Assembly: GCA_019113825.1 (NCBI GenBank)
Contig: DXGR01000088.1
Location: 1 to 42,837 of the forward strand
Length of the DNA: 42,837 nt
Direction of reading: 5' to 3'
Source: Candidatus Stackebrandtia excrementipullorum
GTDB taxonomy: Bacteria; Actinomycetota; Actinomycetes; Mycobacteriales; Micromonosporaceae
Both the position numbers and the translations under genes were made by a program. The notes under the pieces were generated by a model, which worked only from the letters and a program-made list of their open reading frames with translations, did no database searches and was not told the origin of the DNA. Positions 24,304 through 34,296 of this stretch are shown in pieces (the stretch's first letter is position 1; the number at the start of each line of letters is the position of its first letter).

Positions 24304-25350
24304 TCAGGTCATGAGCACGCCGACCGTGACGATGTAGACGACGAGGATCAAGACGCCGTCGAAGCCGATCTTCATCCAACCACGGCGTTGGCGCAGGAGA
24401 AGGCCACCGAGCAGGATGGTGACCATCAGCAGCGCGGAACCGGTGGTGAAGAGCTCTTGTCGTCCGACGGCGTGGTAGAGAGAGCTGCCGCCGTAAACGA
24501 GGTCGCCGAGGGCGAGGTTCAGAACGTCCAGGCAGTTGCCTCCCACGATGGTGGCCACGGCGAGAGTGACGGCTCCGCGTTGTACGGCGGCGACGGCGGC
24601 GACGATCTCGGGCAGGGCGTTGATCAGGCCCATGAGGACGGCACCGGTGAAGCTGGAGCTCAGGCCGGTCAGGACGACGACGCGTTGAGCGGCTTCGGCG
24701 ACGGCCCAACCCCCGGCGACCACGATCGCGGCTATCGACAGGAATTCCGCCCACAGCCCGGCTGAGCCGCGTCGGGTCAGGCGCCCGTGTTCGGTTGGTA
24801 CGTCCGGGTAGGTTTCCGTTGTTCGGACGGCCCGCCACATGGGTTCGGGCTGTTTACGGATCAACCACAGGCCACCCCCGTACACGGCGACCATGACGAG
24901 TGACGCGGGATGCATTCCCAGCACGATCATTTCAGGGCTTAGCGATCCCATCAACGCCAGCGTGAGCAGGAGTATCAACAGACAGCCGAAGAGCATGTTG
25001 GACAGTGACGCCGCAGCGTGTTCGAGGTTGCCGCGGGGATGCATTACGTCGGCGATGACGATGGCGAGGGTTTGCGCGGCGATCCCGCCGATGGCGTTGC
25101 TGTAGGCCAGTGACGGTTCACCGGATGCCGCGGTCGTGGCGGTCATGACGATCCCCGACAAGGATGTGGCAAGACCGAAGAACACGGCCCCGAATATCGC
25201 CTCGCCCCACCCGGTGCGGTCGGCGAGAGCGTCGCCCAATGCGACGAGCCGAGTCGTACAGACGACCGCGAGGGCCCCGGCGACCGCGAACACGATGACG
25301 CTCCCACCGAGCGACAGCTCCAGGCCCAACAGGTCCGCCATCTGGTCCAT
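24304..25350 (-). CDS. CaCA-type sodium/calcium exchanger family membrane protein
   Basis: 348 aa with about ten membrane segments in two halves. The two alpha-repeat-like motifs are present: GDALADRTGWGEAIFGAVFFGLATSLSGIV (about 39-68) and SFTGAVLMGLINALPEIVAAVAAVQRGAVTLAVATIVGGNCLDVLNLAL (about 231-279). In the family these acidic/polar repeats carry Na+ and Ca2+. Substitutions relative to the classical GSSxPE motif (SLSG in the first, NALPE in the second) make the ion uncertain. No ribosome site precedes the ATG at 25350; an in-frame ATG at 25341 is an alternative. Confidence 0.8.
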   Translation of the reverse strand: MDQMADLLGLELSLGGSVIVFAVAGALAVVCTTRLVALGDALADRTGWGEAIFGAVFFGLATSLSGIVMTATTAASGEPSLAYSNAIGGIAAQTLAIVIADVMHPRGNLEHAAASLSNMLFGCLLILLLTLALMGSLSPEMIVLGMHPASLVMVAVYGGGLWLIRKQPEPMWRAVRTTETYPDVPTEHGRLTRRGSAGLWAEFLSIAAIVVAGGWAVAEAAQRVVVLTGLSSSFTGAVLMGLINALPEIVAAVAAVQRGAVTLAVATIVGGNCLDVLNLALGDLVYGGSSLYHAVGRQELFTTGSALLMVTILLGGLLLRQRRGWMKIGFDGVLILVVYIVTVGVLMT

Positions 25351-25510
25351 CTTGGTCTAGATGGCGTCGGGCTGCGGCGACTTCGTTATCTTGGCTTCCA
25401 CCCGTGGGCGGCCGCCCGTTGCGGGGTTGTCCCGACGGGGCCGTGCCCGGGTCGGGAGAACCCCGCGCGCAGGCTTGTGAGCCGTTCGCGCAGTACTTCG
25501 ACGCGGCGGG

Positions 25511-25555
25511 ATGTATTGGCCTTCCGATTCGGACGCCCTCCGAATACATTGAAGG
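25511..25555 (+). repeat. Nested inverted repeats before the DivIVA-domain gene
   Basis: Three nested pairs are visible: ATGTATT (25511-25517) with AATACAT (25543-25549), CCTTC (25520-25524) with GAAGG (25551-25555), and ATTCGGA (25527-25533) with TCCGAAT (25539-25545). The outer pairs overlap and are mutually exclusive in part. They end about 30 bases before the GTG of the DivIVA-domain gene and could be a leader structure or an operator. Confidence 0.5.
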
Positions 25556-25584
25556 TCTCTTGTCTTCTTGCCCCGGGAGCCCTC

Positions 25585-25884
25585 GTGACCGATCCGATCA
25601 CCGTTGAATCCGTTGAACAGACCGAGTTTCCCGTTGTGCTGCGGGGGTATGACCAGAGCGCCGTCGACGCGTTCTTGGAGACCGTGGCGCAGAATCTGAG
25701 GAGCGGTGCGCCGCCCTGGACGGAACCCGTCCCGAGTTTCCCGTTGGATGTGAAGGGCTACGACAGGGTGCACGTCGACATGACCGTGAAGATGCTGGTC
25801 GCGGCATCACGGCCGAAGTCGGCGGTTGCGACGCCGCGTCGCGGTTTTCTACGCCGCCTGTTCGGCGACAAGCCCGCAGACTGA
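25585..25884 (+). CDS. Small DivIVA-domain protein
   Basis: 99 aa. Two short DivIVA-like motifs are visible: FPVVLRGYDQSAVDAFLETVAQNL (about 12-35) and FPLDVKGYDRVHVDMTVKML (about 52-71), each with the G-Y-D...V-D pattern of the DivIVA N-terminal membrane-binding region. Unlike full DivIVA/Wag31 there is no long coiled coil; the protein ends in an Arg-rich tail (PRRGFLRRLFGDK). It may interact with polar or septal proteins, but this is inference. The GTG at 25585 has GGGAG about 7 bases upstream. Confidence 0.75.
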   Translation: MTDPITVESVEQTEFPVVLRGYDQSAVDAFLETVAQNLRSGAPPWTEPVPSFPLDVKGYDRVHVDMTVKMLVAASRPKSAVATPRRGFLRRLFGDKPAD

Positions 25885-25887
25885 CAT

Positions 25888-25918
25888 CCTTTGGGGACAT
25901 ATAACGTGTCCCCAAAGG
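25888..25918. terminator. Bidirectional terminator between DivIVA-domain gene and leuA
   Basis: Perfect 12-base arms (25888-25899, 25907-25918) with a 7-base loop sit between two convergent stop codons (25884 and 25927). The stem ends in AAAGG/CCTTT, giving a short T-run in both directions. Confidence 0.88.
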
Positions 25919-25926
25919 TCTCATCG

Positions 25927-27813
<1,887 letters not shown>

Positions 27814-27880
27814 TCATGCGGTCGGTCGTTTTCGGGACACTCCCAGATTTTGAGAGACGAAACACCAGCTTAACGACGGT

Positions 27881-28999
27881 TTAGGGCCGTGGAAGCGCCT
27901 GCCACCATCCGTCTACGGCCGGCGGATGATCGACGTTGACGGCCTCACCGGGACGGGGGACCGCGATGGGAACCCCGTGGGCCTTGGCCTCACCCCACAG
28001 CCGGTCGACCGGCTCACTCCAGGGATGCATCGCGAGAGTGAAGGTGGCCCAGTGAACCGGCAAAAGCAGGCCCCCGCCCAGATCCTGTTGAATCTTCACG
28101 GCCTCCTCCGGCGTCATGTGTATGTCGGGCCAGGCCGGGTGGTACGCGCCGATCGGCAGTACGACGAGGTCGAACGGTCCCAGGTCGGCACCGATCTTGC
28201 GGTAGCCGTCGAAATAGCCGGAGTCTCCGGCGTAGAACGCACGACGATGCGTACCCGCGATGGCCCAGGACGCCCACAGGGTGTCGTTGCGTCGGAACGA
28301 CCGACCCGAGAAGTGCCGGGCGGGCGTGGCGGTGATGGTGATACCCGCGATGTCGATCGTCTCGTCCCAGTCGAGTTCGGTGACACGGCCACCGGTAACC
28401 CCCCAGCTGTCCAGGTGCGCGCCGACACCGAGTGGCACAACGAATTGCGCGTCGCTTTGGGCCGCAAGGGCGACGATCGTGTCGCGGTCGAGATGGTCGT
28501 AATGGTCGTGCGATATGACGACCGCGTCCAGCGGTGGAAGCTCCTCGATGCTCACCGGGGTCTCGTGATGCCGTGCCGGGCCGACCAGCCGTGACGGTGA
28601 GACGCGGCGACTCCACACGGGGTCGAGCAGTATGCGCCGACCCTCGATCTCGATGAGCACGCTGGAATGCCCGAACCACACGGCGCGTATCCCGTCGGCC
28701 GGTGGCGCTTCCGTCGGGAGATCGACGAGCGGGATGACGCCGGTAGGACGCCGTACCTCGCGGTCGTGAACCATTTGCTTAAGCAGCTCATACGGTGGGT
28801 TGTGCAGGGCCTCGCCGCTCATCGGGTTGTGGAAGCCGGAACCGTCGAACTGGTTCGATCGCCTGATCCGATCGCTGCGTGCGCCGTCACCGGTGAGGGG
28901 CCGCACTCCGATCTGGGATGGAAGATCTCGGAGCAGCCAGCCGGCGGCCCCGGCGGCGACGGCCGCCCCCATCGCCAGTTTTAGCCACGTTCGTGCCAT
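27881..28999 (-). CDS. UlaG/NAPE-PLD-like metallo-beta-lactamase-fold hydrolase, membrane-anchored
   Basis: 372 aa. An N-terminal hydrophobic segment (about 6-23) probably anchors the protein. The metallo-beta-lactamase core has HSSVLIEIEGRRILLDPVWSRRVSP, the metal motif SHDHYDHLD (HxHxDH), a later ARHFSGR His and YAGDSGYF Asp, then LPIGAYHP and a C-terminal LPVHWATF. This arrangement matches the NAPE-PLD/RomA/UlaG subgroup, whose members cleave phosphodiesters or lactones; the substrate here is unknown. The ATG at 28999 has AGAAGGTGAG 4 bases upstream, better than the GTG at 29008. Confidence 0.85.
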   Translation of the reverse strand: MARTWLKLAMGAAVAAGAAGWLLRDLPSQIGVRPLTGDGARSDRIRRSNQFDGSGFHNPMSGEALHNPPYELLKQMVHDREVRRPTGVIPLVDLPTEAPPADGIRAVWFGHSSVLIEIEGRRILLDPVWSRRVSPSRLVGPARHHETPVSIEELPPLDAVVISHDHYDHLDRDTIVALAAQSDAQFVVPLGVGAHLDSWGVTGGRVTELDWDETIDIAGITITATPARHFSGRSFRRNDTLWASWAIAGTHRRAFYAGDSGYFDGYRKIGADLGPFDLVVLPIGAYHPAWPDIHMTPEEAVKIQQDLGGGLLLPVHWATFTLAMHPWSEPVDRLWGEAKAHGVPIAVPRPGEAVNVDHPPAVDGWWQALPRP

Positions 29000-29094
29000 G
29001 AAACTCACCTTCTAGGTTTTGCCTTACCCGCATCGACCCGTTATCAGTGTTCACCGCGGTGAACTACCGAGCGATTGTAGAAAGTTTCGGGTCG

Positions 29095-29751
29095 TCAGAG
29101 CGCCAGAAGCGCCCGTATGTCGCGCATGTCCTTGACCACTTCGTGCGCACCCGCGTGGATCAATCGTTCCGGTGACGCCAGAGCGGCGTGCCCTATGACG
29201 TGGGCTCCCGCAGTGCGGGCGCCCGTGACGCCGGCGGGCGAGTCTTCGATGACGACCGAGGATTCGATGGGTCGGCCCATCCGGTCGGCTGCGTATTCGA
29301 ACAGGTCTGGTGCCGGTTTTCCTTTGGCGACCATGGAACCGGAGTAGACGCGGTCGCCGAATCTGTCGGCGAGTCCGGTGGTGGTCAGGCGCAGTTCGAT
29401 CTCCTCCGGTGTTCCCGAGGAGGCGATGCAGTACGGGATCCGCGCGTTGTCGAGGGCGTCGAGGAGCTCGACGACCCCGTCGACGGTGGTCAGTTGCGCG
29501 CGCAGGACCTCGGCACAGCGTTGTTCGTAAAGGTGAACGAAGTCGTGGGGAAGGGTGGTGCCGAGTTGTTCCTCGATGTCGGCGACACAGTCGGTAGTGC
29601 GGCGGCCCATGTAGCGGGTTACGGCATCCTCGAAGCTCGTGGGCAGGCCGGCCCCCGTGACGGCGTCGGCGAAGATCTGGTTCGTCAGTCGTTCGGAGTC
29701 CACGAGGACGCCGTCGTTGTCGAAAATGATCAGGTCGGGTTTGTCGGTCAC
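29095..29751 (-). CDS. HAD-superfamily phosphatase (beta-phosphoglucomutase-like)
   Basis: 218 aa HAD subfamily IA enzyme. Motif I is FDNDGVLVDSE (nucleophile Asp11, acid/base Asp13), motif II SSGTPEE, motif III Lys in AKGKPAPDLF, and motif IV EDSPAG. The cap is the helical type between motifs I and II (about 20-85). Likely substrates are sugar phosphates or similar, and either phosphatase or mutase activity is possible. The GTG at 29751 has GGAGG about 8 bases upstream. It precedes the metallo-hydrolase gene on the same strand with about 95 bases between, so a shared transcript is possible. Confidence 0.88.
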   Translation of the reverse strand: MTDKPDLIIFDNDGVLVDSERLTNQIFADAVTGAGLPTSFEDAVTRYMGRRTTDCVADIEEQLGTTLPHDFVHLYEQRCAEVLRAQLTTVDGVVELLDALDNARIPYCIASSGTPEEIELRLTTTGLADRFGDRVYSGSMVAKGKPAPDLFEYAADRMGRPIESSVVIEDSPAGVTGARTAGAHVIGHAALASPERLIHAGAHEVVKDMRDIRALLAL

Positions 29752-30111
29752 GTGTCCGTCCTCCGGAGTCGGGCTTCCATCATTGCCGTGGTGCAACGAC
29801 CGTGATGGTGTTCGAGGTGTGAATCCTCGCACGTGACCTGCGCTACGACGACCCAATGTGGTCGATTGTGGAATAGATTTGCCTTGGGAATTCAAGAGCG
29901 TCGATGCAGTTGGGCGGCCGTCTATATGAGCACTGTGTACCGGACTGCGTCACAGGTCACCACGCGTGCGAATCATGTTGGCACCATGCCCGGATGTGTT
30001 GAACGGGGCCCATGCTCATACCAGCGGGTTATGCTCGACCGGGCGCTTGAACAACCGGCAGAAAACGGGCGCATCAGGCAACGTACATATTCCAGGGGGA
30101 CCGTTCCGACC
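29752..30111. other. 360-base intergenic region with no recognised gene
   Basis: This gap separates the divergent HAD gene and the 71-residue ORF, so it should hold two promoters. The only structures I see are a small hairpin CGAGG-TGTGAAT-CCTCG at 29813-29829 and a TATGCT -10-like element near 30029 without a convincing -35. The overlapping open frame on the plus strand from 29833 has no start signal and is taken as non-coding before 30112. Confidence 0.5.
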
Positions 30112-30327
30112 ATGCAAACTTTGACCCGACCTGCACCGATCACCGAGCCGGTCGCACTCGACGACATGACCAAGCCGACGGCACACAACGGCTATCCGAC
30201 GGATGTCGCGGGACGCATCGCGACCCATATGCTCCAGACCGCCGGCAGCTACGGGCGGCGTGCCGGCGCCACCATGTTCCTGTGGTTGTTGGCAACGCGC
30301 GACACACCGCCGCAGTCCGACTTCTAA
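30112..30327 (+). CDS. Small hypothetical protein, 71 aa
   Basis: An unrecognised short protein. The N-terminal half is polar and Thr/Pro-rich (MQTLTRPAPITEPVALDD), the C-terminal half is amphipathic to hydrophobic (VAGRIATHMLQTAGSYGRRAGATMFLWLLATRD) and ends PPQSDF. There is no signal peptide or cysteine. AGGGGGA lies about 11 bases before the ATG, slightly far. It converges on the nitroreductase with 23 bases between stops. The size, leader-like N-terminus and isolation would allow a peptide-like or regulatory product, but there is no modifying enzyme nearby. It may also not be a gene. Confidence 0.45.
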   Translation: MQTLTRPAPITEPVALDDMTKPTAHNGYPTDVAGRIATHMLQTAGSYGRRAGATMFLWLLATRDTPPQSDF

Positions 30328-30350
30328 CACACGATGGAGAAGAAGACTTC

Positions 30351-30923
30351 TCAATCGGAGTGCAGCACCAAGTGATCCAACTCGCGACGGGCCCGGGGGG
30401 AATCATCGGGCCCGCGCAGGTCGTCGGGAAGATCGGCGGGGTCCCCCTTAACGCCGATGGCCGCCACCGCAATCGGTTCCAGATCACCCGACAACGAAAA
30501 ATCGAGGCTCACCTGCTCGGGCTTGAAACCACTCATCTGCCGTACCGTCAGCCCCTCCGCCAACACCTGAACCGTCAAATGCGCCATGGCCTGCCCCAGG
30601 TCGTACGCGGACGTCGGCAACGGCCCCCGATCGTTCTTAAACTGTCGAACCGCCACGATCAACACCGCCGCGTTCTTTGCCCACCCCTGGTTCCCGGGAT
30701 TGAGCGCCGCGAGAATCTTCTTGAACGCCTCACCACCGCGACGCCCCACGATGAACCGTGAAGGCTGGCTGTTGCCGGCCGACGGCGCCCACCGGGCCGC
30801 CTCCAGAATCGCCTGCAGCTGTCCGTCGGTGACCTCCGCGTCCGGGTCCAGGGCGCGAGTCGAATGCCGGGCGGCCAGTAGCGGGTGGATCGGGACGGAG
30901 GTGACGGCGTTACGTGAGGACAC
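30351..30923 (-). CDS. Nitroreductase-family flavoprotein
   Basis: 190 aa. RHSTRALDPDAEVTDGQLQAILEAARWAPSAGNSQPSRFIVGRR (about 19-62) is the N-terminal FMN-binding region of the nitroreductase fold; DLGQAMAHLTVQVLAEGLTVRQMSGF and AIGVKGDPADLP are the matching C-terminal parts. These dimeric enzymes use NAD(P)H to reduce nitro compounds, quinones or related substrates; the physiological substrate cannot be read from sequence. The GTG start at 30923 has only a weak AAAGG 12 bases upstream. It follows the lipoprotein gene by 23 bases on the same strand. Confidence 0.87.
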   Translation of the reverse strand: MSSRNAVTSVPIHPLLAARHSTRALDPDAEVTDGQLQAILEAARWAPSAGNSQPSRFIVGRRGGEAFKKILAALNPGNQGWAKNAAVLIVAVRQFKNDRGPLPTSAYDLGQAMAHLTVQVLAEGLTVRQMSGFKPEQVSLDFSLSGDLEPIAVAAIGVKGDPADLPDDLRGPDDSPRARRELDHLVLHSD

Positions 30924-30946
30924 GATGAGACGAACCTTTCAAAAGA

Positions 30947-31750
30947 TCAACGGTGTTCCCATGCTAAGTCGTCGTCATCGGGTGTCTTCGACGGCGACGG
31001 CGAAGGTGACTTCGTCGGAGGCGGCGATGTCGGCAGTGGCTTGTCGTCGACCACGTCGCCGGGCAACTTCGTCCTTTCCGGGGCGGGCATCACGTCGCCG
31101 ACAAGCCTCATGCTGCCGAACGACGACGCGACCCACGTGATCGTTCCGTCGTCACGCAGGCAGTACGTCGTCTGCGGGATCGGGACGTCCACGCTCACCG
31201 AGTTGCGTTCAATGAGAAAACACCGACTGTCGTCGACGGATTCGGGTGCTTCGGCCGCGGTGACCGAGAACGGGTTACGACGATCCAGGAGGACGTCCAA
31301 CCAGTCGGTAAAGGGATGCTGCACCAGGGGATCGTGCTCGGCGGGGAGCCTTCCGTCGGGCTCGGCGACGTTGACACACTTCTTGCGTTCGCCCAGTTCA
31401 CACTGAAAATGCCCGAGCTTCGTCCACACGATGGACACGTCCTTTTTTCCCCCGTGCGCGCCACCGGGGACATCGACTCGCCACGACCCGTCCTCGGCAC
31501 GGCTGACCGTGACCTCCGCCTCGTCGTCTTTTACCCATTCGTAGACGGCCATGTAGCGCTGGTCTTTGGCCAGCGCCGCGCGCGCCGTCAAGTCGACTGC
31601 GGCGTTGCCGGTGGTTGCGGCCGACGACTCGACCGGGCCCGGAGTCAGGCTGGGTAGCGGTTGTACGCCGTCGCCGGCTGTCGACGAACAAGCCGACACC
31701 AGTGCCGCAACGGTAAAAACGGTCACGAAAGTTGATGGATATCGACGCAC
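30947..31750 (-). CDS. Lipoprotein of unknown function
   Basis: 267 aa. A short basic start (VRRYP), a hydrophobic core and the lipobox LVSAC (Cys21) mark a lipoprotein. The ectodomain has about 200 residues with four cysteines (FQCELGERKKCVNV, then SRCFLIE and TYCLRD), likely two disulfides, and a pattern of beta-strands around YMAVYEWVKDDEAEVTVSRAEDGSWRVDVPG. The C-terminus is a Pro/Ser/Thr linker (PPPTKSPSPSPSK) and an acidic end. I do not recognise the family. The GTG at 31750 gives the best signal peptide but has no clear ribosome site; a longer start at 31789 is possible. Confidence 0.72.
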   Translation of the reverse strand: MRRYPSTFVTVFTVAALVSACSSTAGDGVQPLPSLTPGPVESSAATTGNAAVDLTARAALAKDQRYMAVYEWVKDDEAEVTVSRAEDGSWRVDVPGGAHGGKKDVSIVWTKLGHFQCELGERKKCVNVAEPDGRLPAEHDPLVQHPFTDWLDVLLDRRNPFSVTAAEAPESVDDSRCFLIERNSVSVDVPIPQTTYCLRDDGTITWVASSFGSMRLVGDVMPAPERTKLPGDVVDDKPLPTSPPPTKSPSPSPSKTPDDDDLAWEHR

Positions 31751-31969
31751 TCTGTTATTTTGCGCACGTAACAACGTAACCGGCACCACGCCGCGCCGAA
31801 GGTAACGTTAAGCTTCCGACCAAGCCCGCCACGCTGATGTGGCCCCCAGTGAGCAAAGCGCTCCGCTGCCGAATCGGCTCCGGTCCGCGCCACCAAGCGG
31901 TGTCGCTATCGCAAGTCGCCCTCGGTGGCCGACCAGAACGCTGTCAAAGCAGAAAGCGGTGCTATTCCC

Positions 31970-33235
31970 GTGGCGCTTGTCGTCCAAAAATACGGTGGCT
32001 CCTCTGTCCAAGACGCGGAACGTATCAAGCGGGTCGCCGATCGAATCATCTCGGCTCGAAAACGCGGCGACGACGTTGTCGTCGTCGTCTCGGCCATGGG
32101 TGACACCACGGACGAGCTGCTCGACCTGGCCAACCAGGTATCCCCACTGCCTCACCCCCGAGAACTCGACATGCTGGTGACCGCCGGCGAGCGCATCTCC
32201 ATGGCACTGCTGGCCATGGCGATCAACAACCTCGGTTACGAGGCGCGCTCCTTCACGGGCTCCCAGGCCGGCATGATCACGACGTCGACTCACGGCAAGG
32301 CCCGCATCATCGACGTGACGCCCGGTCGGATCCGTGGCGCACTCGACGAGGGAGCCGTCGCCATCGTCGCCGGTTTCCAAGGCGTTGCACAGGACACCAA
32401 GGACATCACCACGCTGGGACGTGGCGGTTCCGACACGACCGCCGTGGCACTTGCGGCCGCCATGAACGCGGACCTGTGTGAGATCTACACCGACGTGGAC
32501 GGCATCTACAGTGCCGACCCGCGGATCGTGCCCAGCGCGAAACTCGTCGATCAGGTGACCTACGAGGAGATGCTGGAACTGGCCGCGTGTGGGGCGAAGA
32601 TCCTGCACCTGCGCGCGGTCGAATACGCCCGTCGTTCAGCCTTGCCGTTCCGCGTCCGCTCTTCGTACTCGAATCACCCCGGGACACTCGTCACCGGTTC
32701 AATGGAGGATCTACCAGTGGAACAAGCGCTCATCACCGGTGTCGCACACGACCGCGGCGAAGCAAAGATCACCGTGCTCGCGGTACCGGACGAACCCGGG
32801 CAGGCTGCGGCGATCTTCCAGGTCATCGCCCAGGCCGAGCTCAACATCGACATGATCGTGCAGAACATCTCCACGAAGGACTCCGGTCGCACCGATATCT
32901 CGTTCACCCTACCCAAAGAGGACGGACCGACCGCGATGGCCGCCCTACAGAAGGCGCGCGACAAGATCGGGTTCACCGGTCTTCTCTACGACGACCACAT
33001 CGGCAAGGTCTCGCTCGTCGGTGCCGGTATGCGGTCGCACCCGGGTGTGACCGCGACGTTCTGTGAGGCGCTGGCGGGCGCGGGCGTCAACATCGAGATC
33101 ATCTCGACCTCCGAGATTCGCATCTCGGTGGTCTGCCGTGACACCGAACTCGACGCTGCGGTCTCCGCCGTGCACGAAGCGTTCGAACTGGGTGGCGGCG
33201 AGGAAGCAATCGTCTATGCCGGAAGCGGAAGGTAA
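31970..33235 (+). CDS. lysC: Aspartate kinase (alpha subunit)
   Basis: 421 aa. LysC phosphorylates aspartate, the entry to lysine, threonine, methionine and diaminopimelate. The kinase domain (about 1-250) has KYGGSSV at the N-terminus, [23 protein letters not shown], and [19 protein letters not shown]. Two ACT domains follow (about 265-340 and 345-421) for feedback by lysine and threonine; [15 protein letters not shown] and [20 protein letters not shown] mark them. The GTG at 31970 gives exactly the 421-residue length of the Corynebacterium enzyme and its start [13 protein letters not shown] longer start at 31925 is in frame. Neither start has a good ribosome site. asd follows after 5 bases. 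Confidence 0.92.
   Translation: MALVVQKYGGSSVQDAERIKRVADRIISARKRGDDVVVVVSAMGDTTDELLDLANQVSPLPHPRELDMLVTAGERISMALLAMAINNLGYEARSFTGSQAGMITTSTHGKARIIDVTPGRIRGALDEGAVAIVAGFQGVAQDTKDITTLGRGGSDTTAVALAAAMNADLCEIYTDVDGIYSADPRIVPSAKLVDQVTYEEMLELAACGAKILHLRAVEYARRSALPFRVRSSYSNHPGTLVTGSMEDLPVEQALITGVAHDRGEAKITVLAVPDEPGQAAAIFQVIAQAELNIDMIVQNISTKDSGRTDISFTLPKEDGPTAMAALQKARDKIGFTGLLYDDHIGKVSLVGAGMRSHPGVTATFCEALAGAGVNIEIISTSEIRISVVCRDTELDAAVSAVHEAFELGGGEEAIVYAGSGR
32717..33235 (+). CDS. Aspartate kinase beta subunit, internal start in lysC
   Basis: Inside lysC, GGAGG (32704-32708) lies 8 bases before an in-frame GTG at 32717, codon 250 of LysC. Translation from it gives a 172-residue product containing only the two ACT domains. 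In Corynebacterium lysC encodes such a beta subunit of the same 172-residue size in the same frame, and the enzyme is an alpha2beta2 tetramer. The strong internal ribosome site, better than that of the alpha start, supports the same arrangement here. Confidence 0.7.
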   Translation: MEQALITGVAHDRGEAKITVLAVPDEPGQAAAIFQVIAQAELNIDMIVQNISTKDSGRTDISFTLPKEDGPTAMAALQKARDKIGFTGLLYDDHIGKVSLVGAGMRSHPGVTATFCEALAGAGVNIEIISTSEIRISVVCRDTELDAAVSAVHEAFELGGGEEAIVYAGSGR

Positions 33236-33240
33236 ACGCC

Positions 33241-34296
33241 ATGACCAAGCCCACACTGGCCATCGTTGGAGCCACCGGAGCCGTCGGCAGCGTGATGCGG
33301 GAGCTCGTCTCGAACCGCGTCGACGCCTGGGGCGAGATCAGGTTGATCGCGTCACCGCGTTCGGCGGGTAAGAAGCTGTTGGTCCGCGGTGAAGAGGTCA
33401 CCGTCCAGGCCATCGGTGAGGATGTCTTCGAAGGCGTCGACGTCGCACACTTCGACCTGCCCGACGAGGTCTCTGCGCAGTGGGTCCCGATCGCGGCCGC
33501 GAAGGGCGTGATCGTCGTCGACAAGTCCAACGCCTTCCGGATGGACCCCGATGTTCCCCTCGTGGTTCCCGAAGCCAACCCCGAACAGGTTCGTAACCGT
33601 CCCAAAGGGATCATCGCGAACGCGAACTGTACGACTCTCGCGCTCATCCCGTCGTTGGCGGCGTTGCACCGCCGGTTCGGGCTGGAATCGATGACGGTCG
33701 CCTCGTACCAGGCCGCCTCGGGCGCCGGTCAAGAGGGTTTCGACACTCTGTACGAGCAGATCGCCACCGTGGCCGGTCAGACGACCCTGGGAACCAAGGC
33801 GGGCGACGTGCGTGCCGCGCTCGGTGAAAAGGCTGACGCCACCTTCGGTGCTCCGCTGGCGCTCAACGTCGTACCGAAGGTCGGCGGATGGAAAGAGGAC
33901 GGTTGGACGTCGGAGGAACTCAAGGTCCGTAACGAGTCCCGCAAGATTCTGGGTCTTCCCGACCTCGCCGTGTCGTCCACGTGCGTGCGCGTCCCGGTCG
34001 CTCAGGGACACTCGCAGGCCGTGCGCGCCTCCTTCGCAAGCGATGTGGACGTTGCCGCGGCTCACGAGGTCCTGCGCGACGCCCCGGGCGTCGAACTCGT
34101 CGACGACCCGGCGGCCGGAAGGTTCCCGATGCCGATCGATGCGGCCGGCACCGAAGGCACCTACATAGGACGAGTTCGGGCCTCACTGGACTTCCCGCGG
34201 TCGCTCGACTTCTTCGTCGTCGGTGACAATCTGCTCAAGGGCGCCGCCCTGAACTCGGCGCAGATCGCGGAACTGCTGCTTCCCGAATTCGAATAA
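33241..34296 (+). CDS. asd: Aspartate-semialdehyde dehydrogenase
   Basis: 351 aa. Asd reduces aspartyl phosphate, the LysC product, to the semialdehyde with NADPH. The N-terminal GATGAVGSVM (10-19) binds NADP. The catalytic cysteine is Cys130 (NANCTTLAL), with GAGQEGFDTL after it and the active-site histidine in VPVAQGHSQAV. LDFFVVGDNLLKGAALNSAQIAE is the conserved C-terminal helix. It is cotranscribed with lysC. Its last 114 bases overlap, on the opposite strand, the response-regulator frame. Confidence 0.95.
   Translation: MTKPTLAIVGATGAVGSVMRELVSNRVDAWGEIRLIASPRSAGKKLLVRGEEVTVQAIGEDVFEGVDVAHFDLPDEVSAQWVPIAAAKGVIVVDKSNAFRMDPDVPLVVPEANPEQVRNRPKGIIANANCTTLALIPSLAALHRRFGLESMTVASYQAASGAGQEGFDTLYEQIATVAGQTTLGTKAGDVRAALGEKADATFGAPLALNVVPKVGGWKEDGWTSEELKVRNESRKILGLPDLAVSSTCVRVPVAQGHSQAVRASFASDVDVAAAHEVLRDAPGVELVDDPAAGRFPMPIDAAGTEGTYIGRVRASLDFPRSLDFFVVGDNLLKGAALNSAQIAELLLPEFE

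Noticed and set aside
29833-30111. Extended N-terminus of the 71-residue ORF
   Set aside because: The upstream 93 codons have no ribosome site and an unlikely amino-acid composition, rich in Arg, Cys and Thr.
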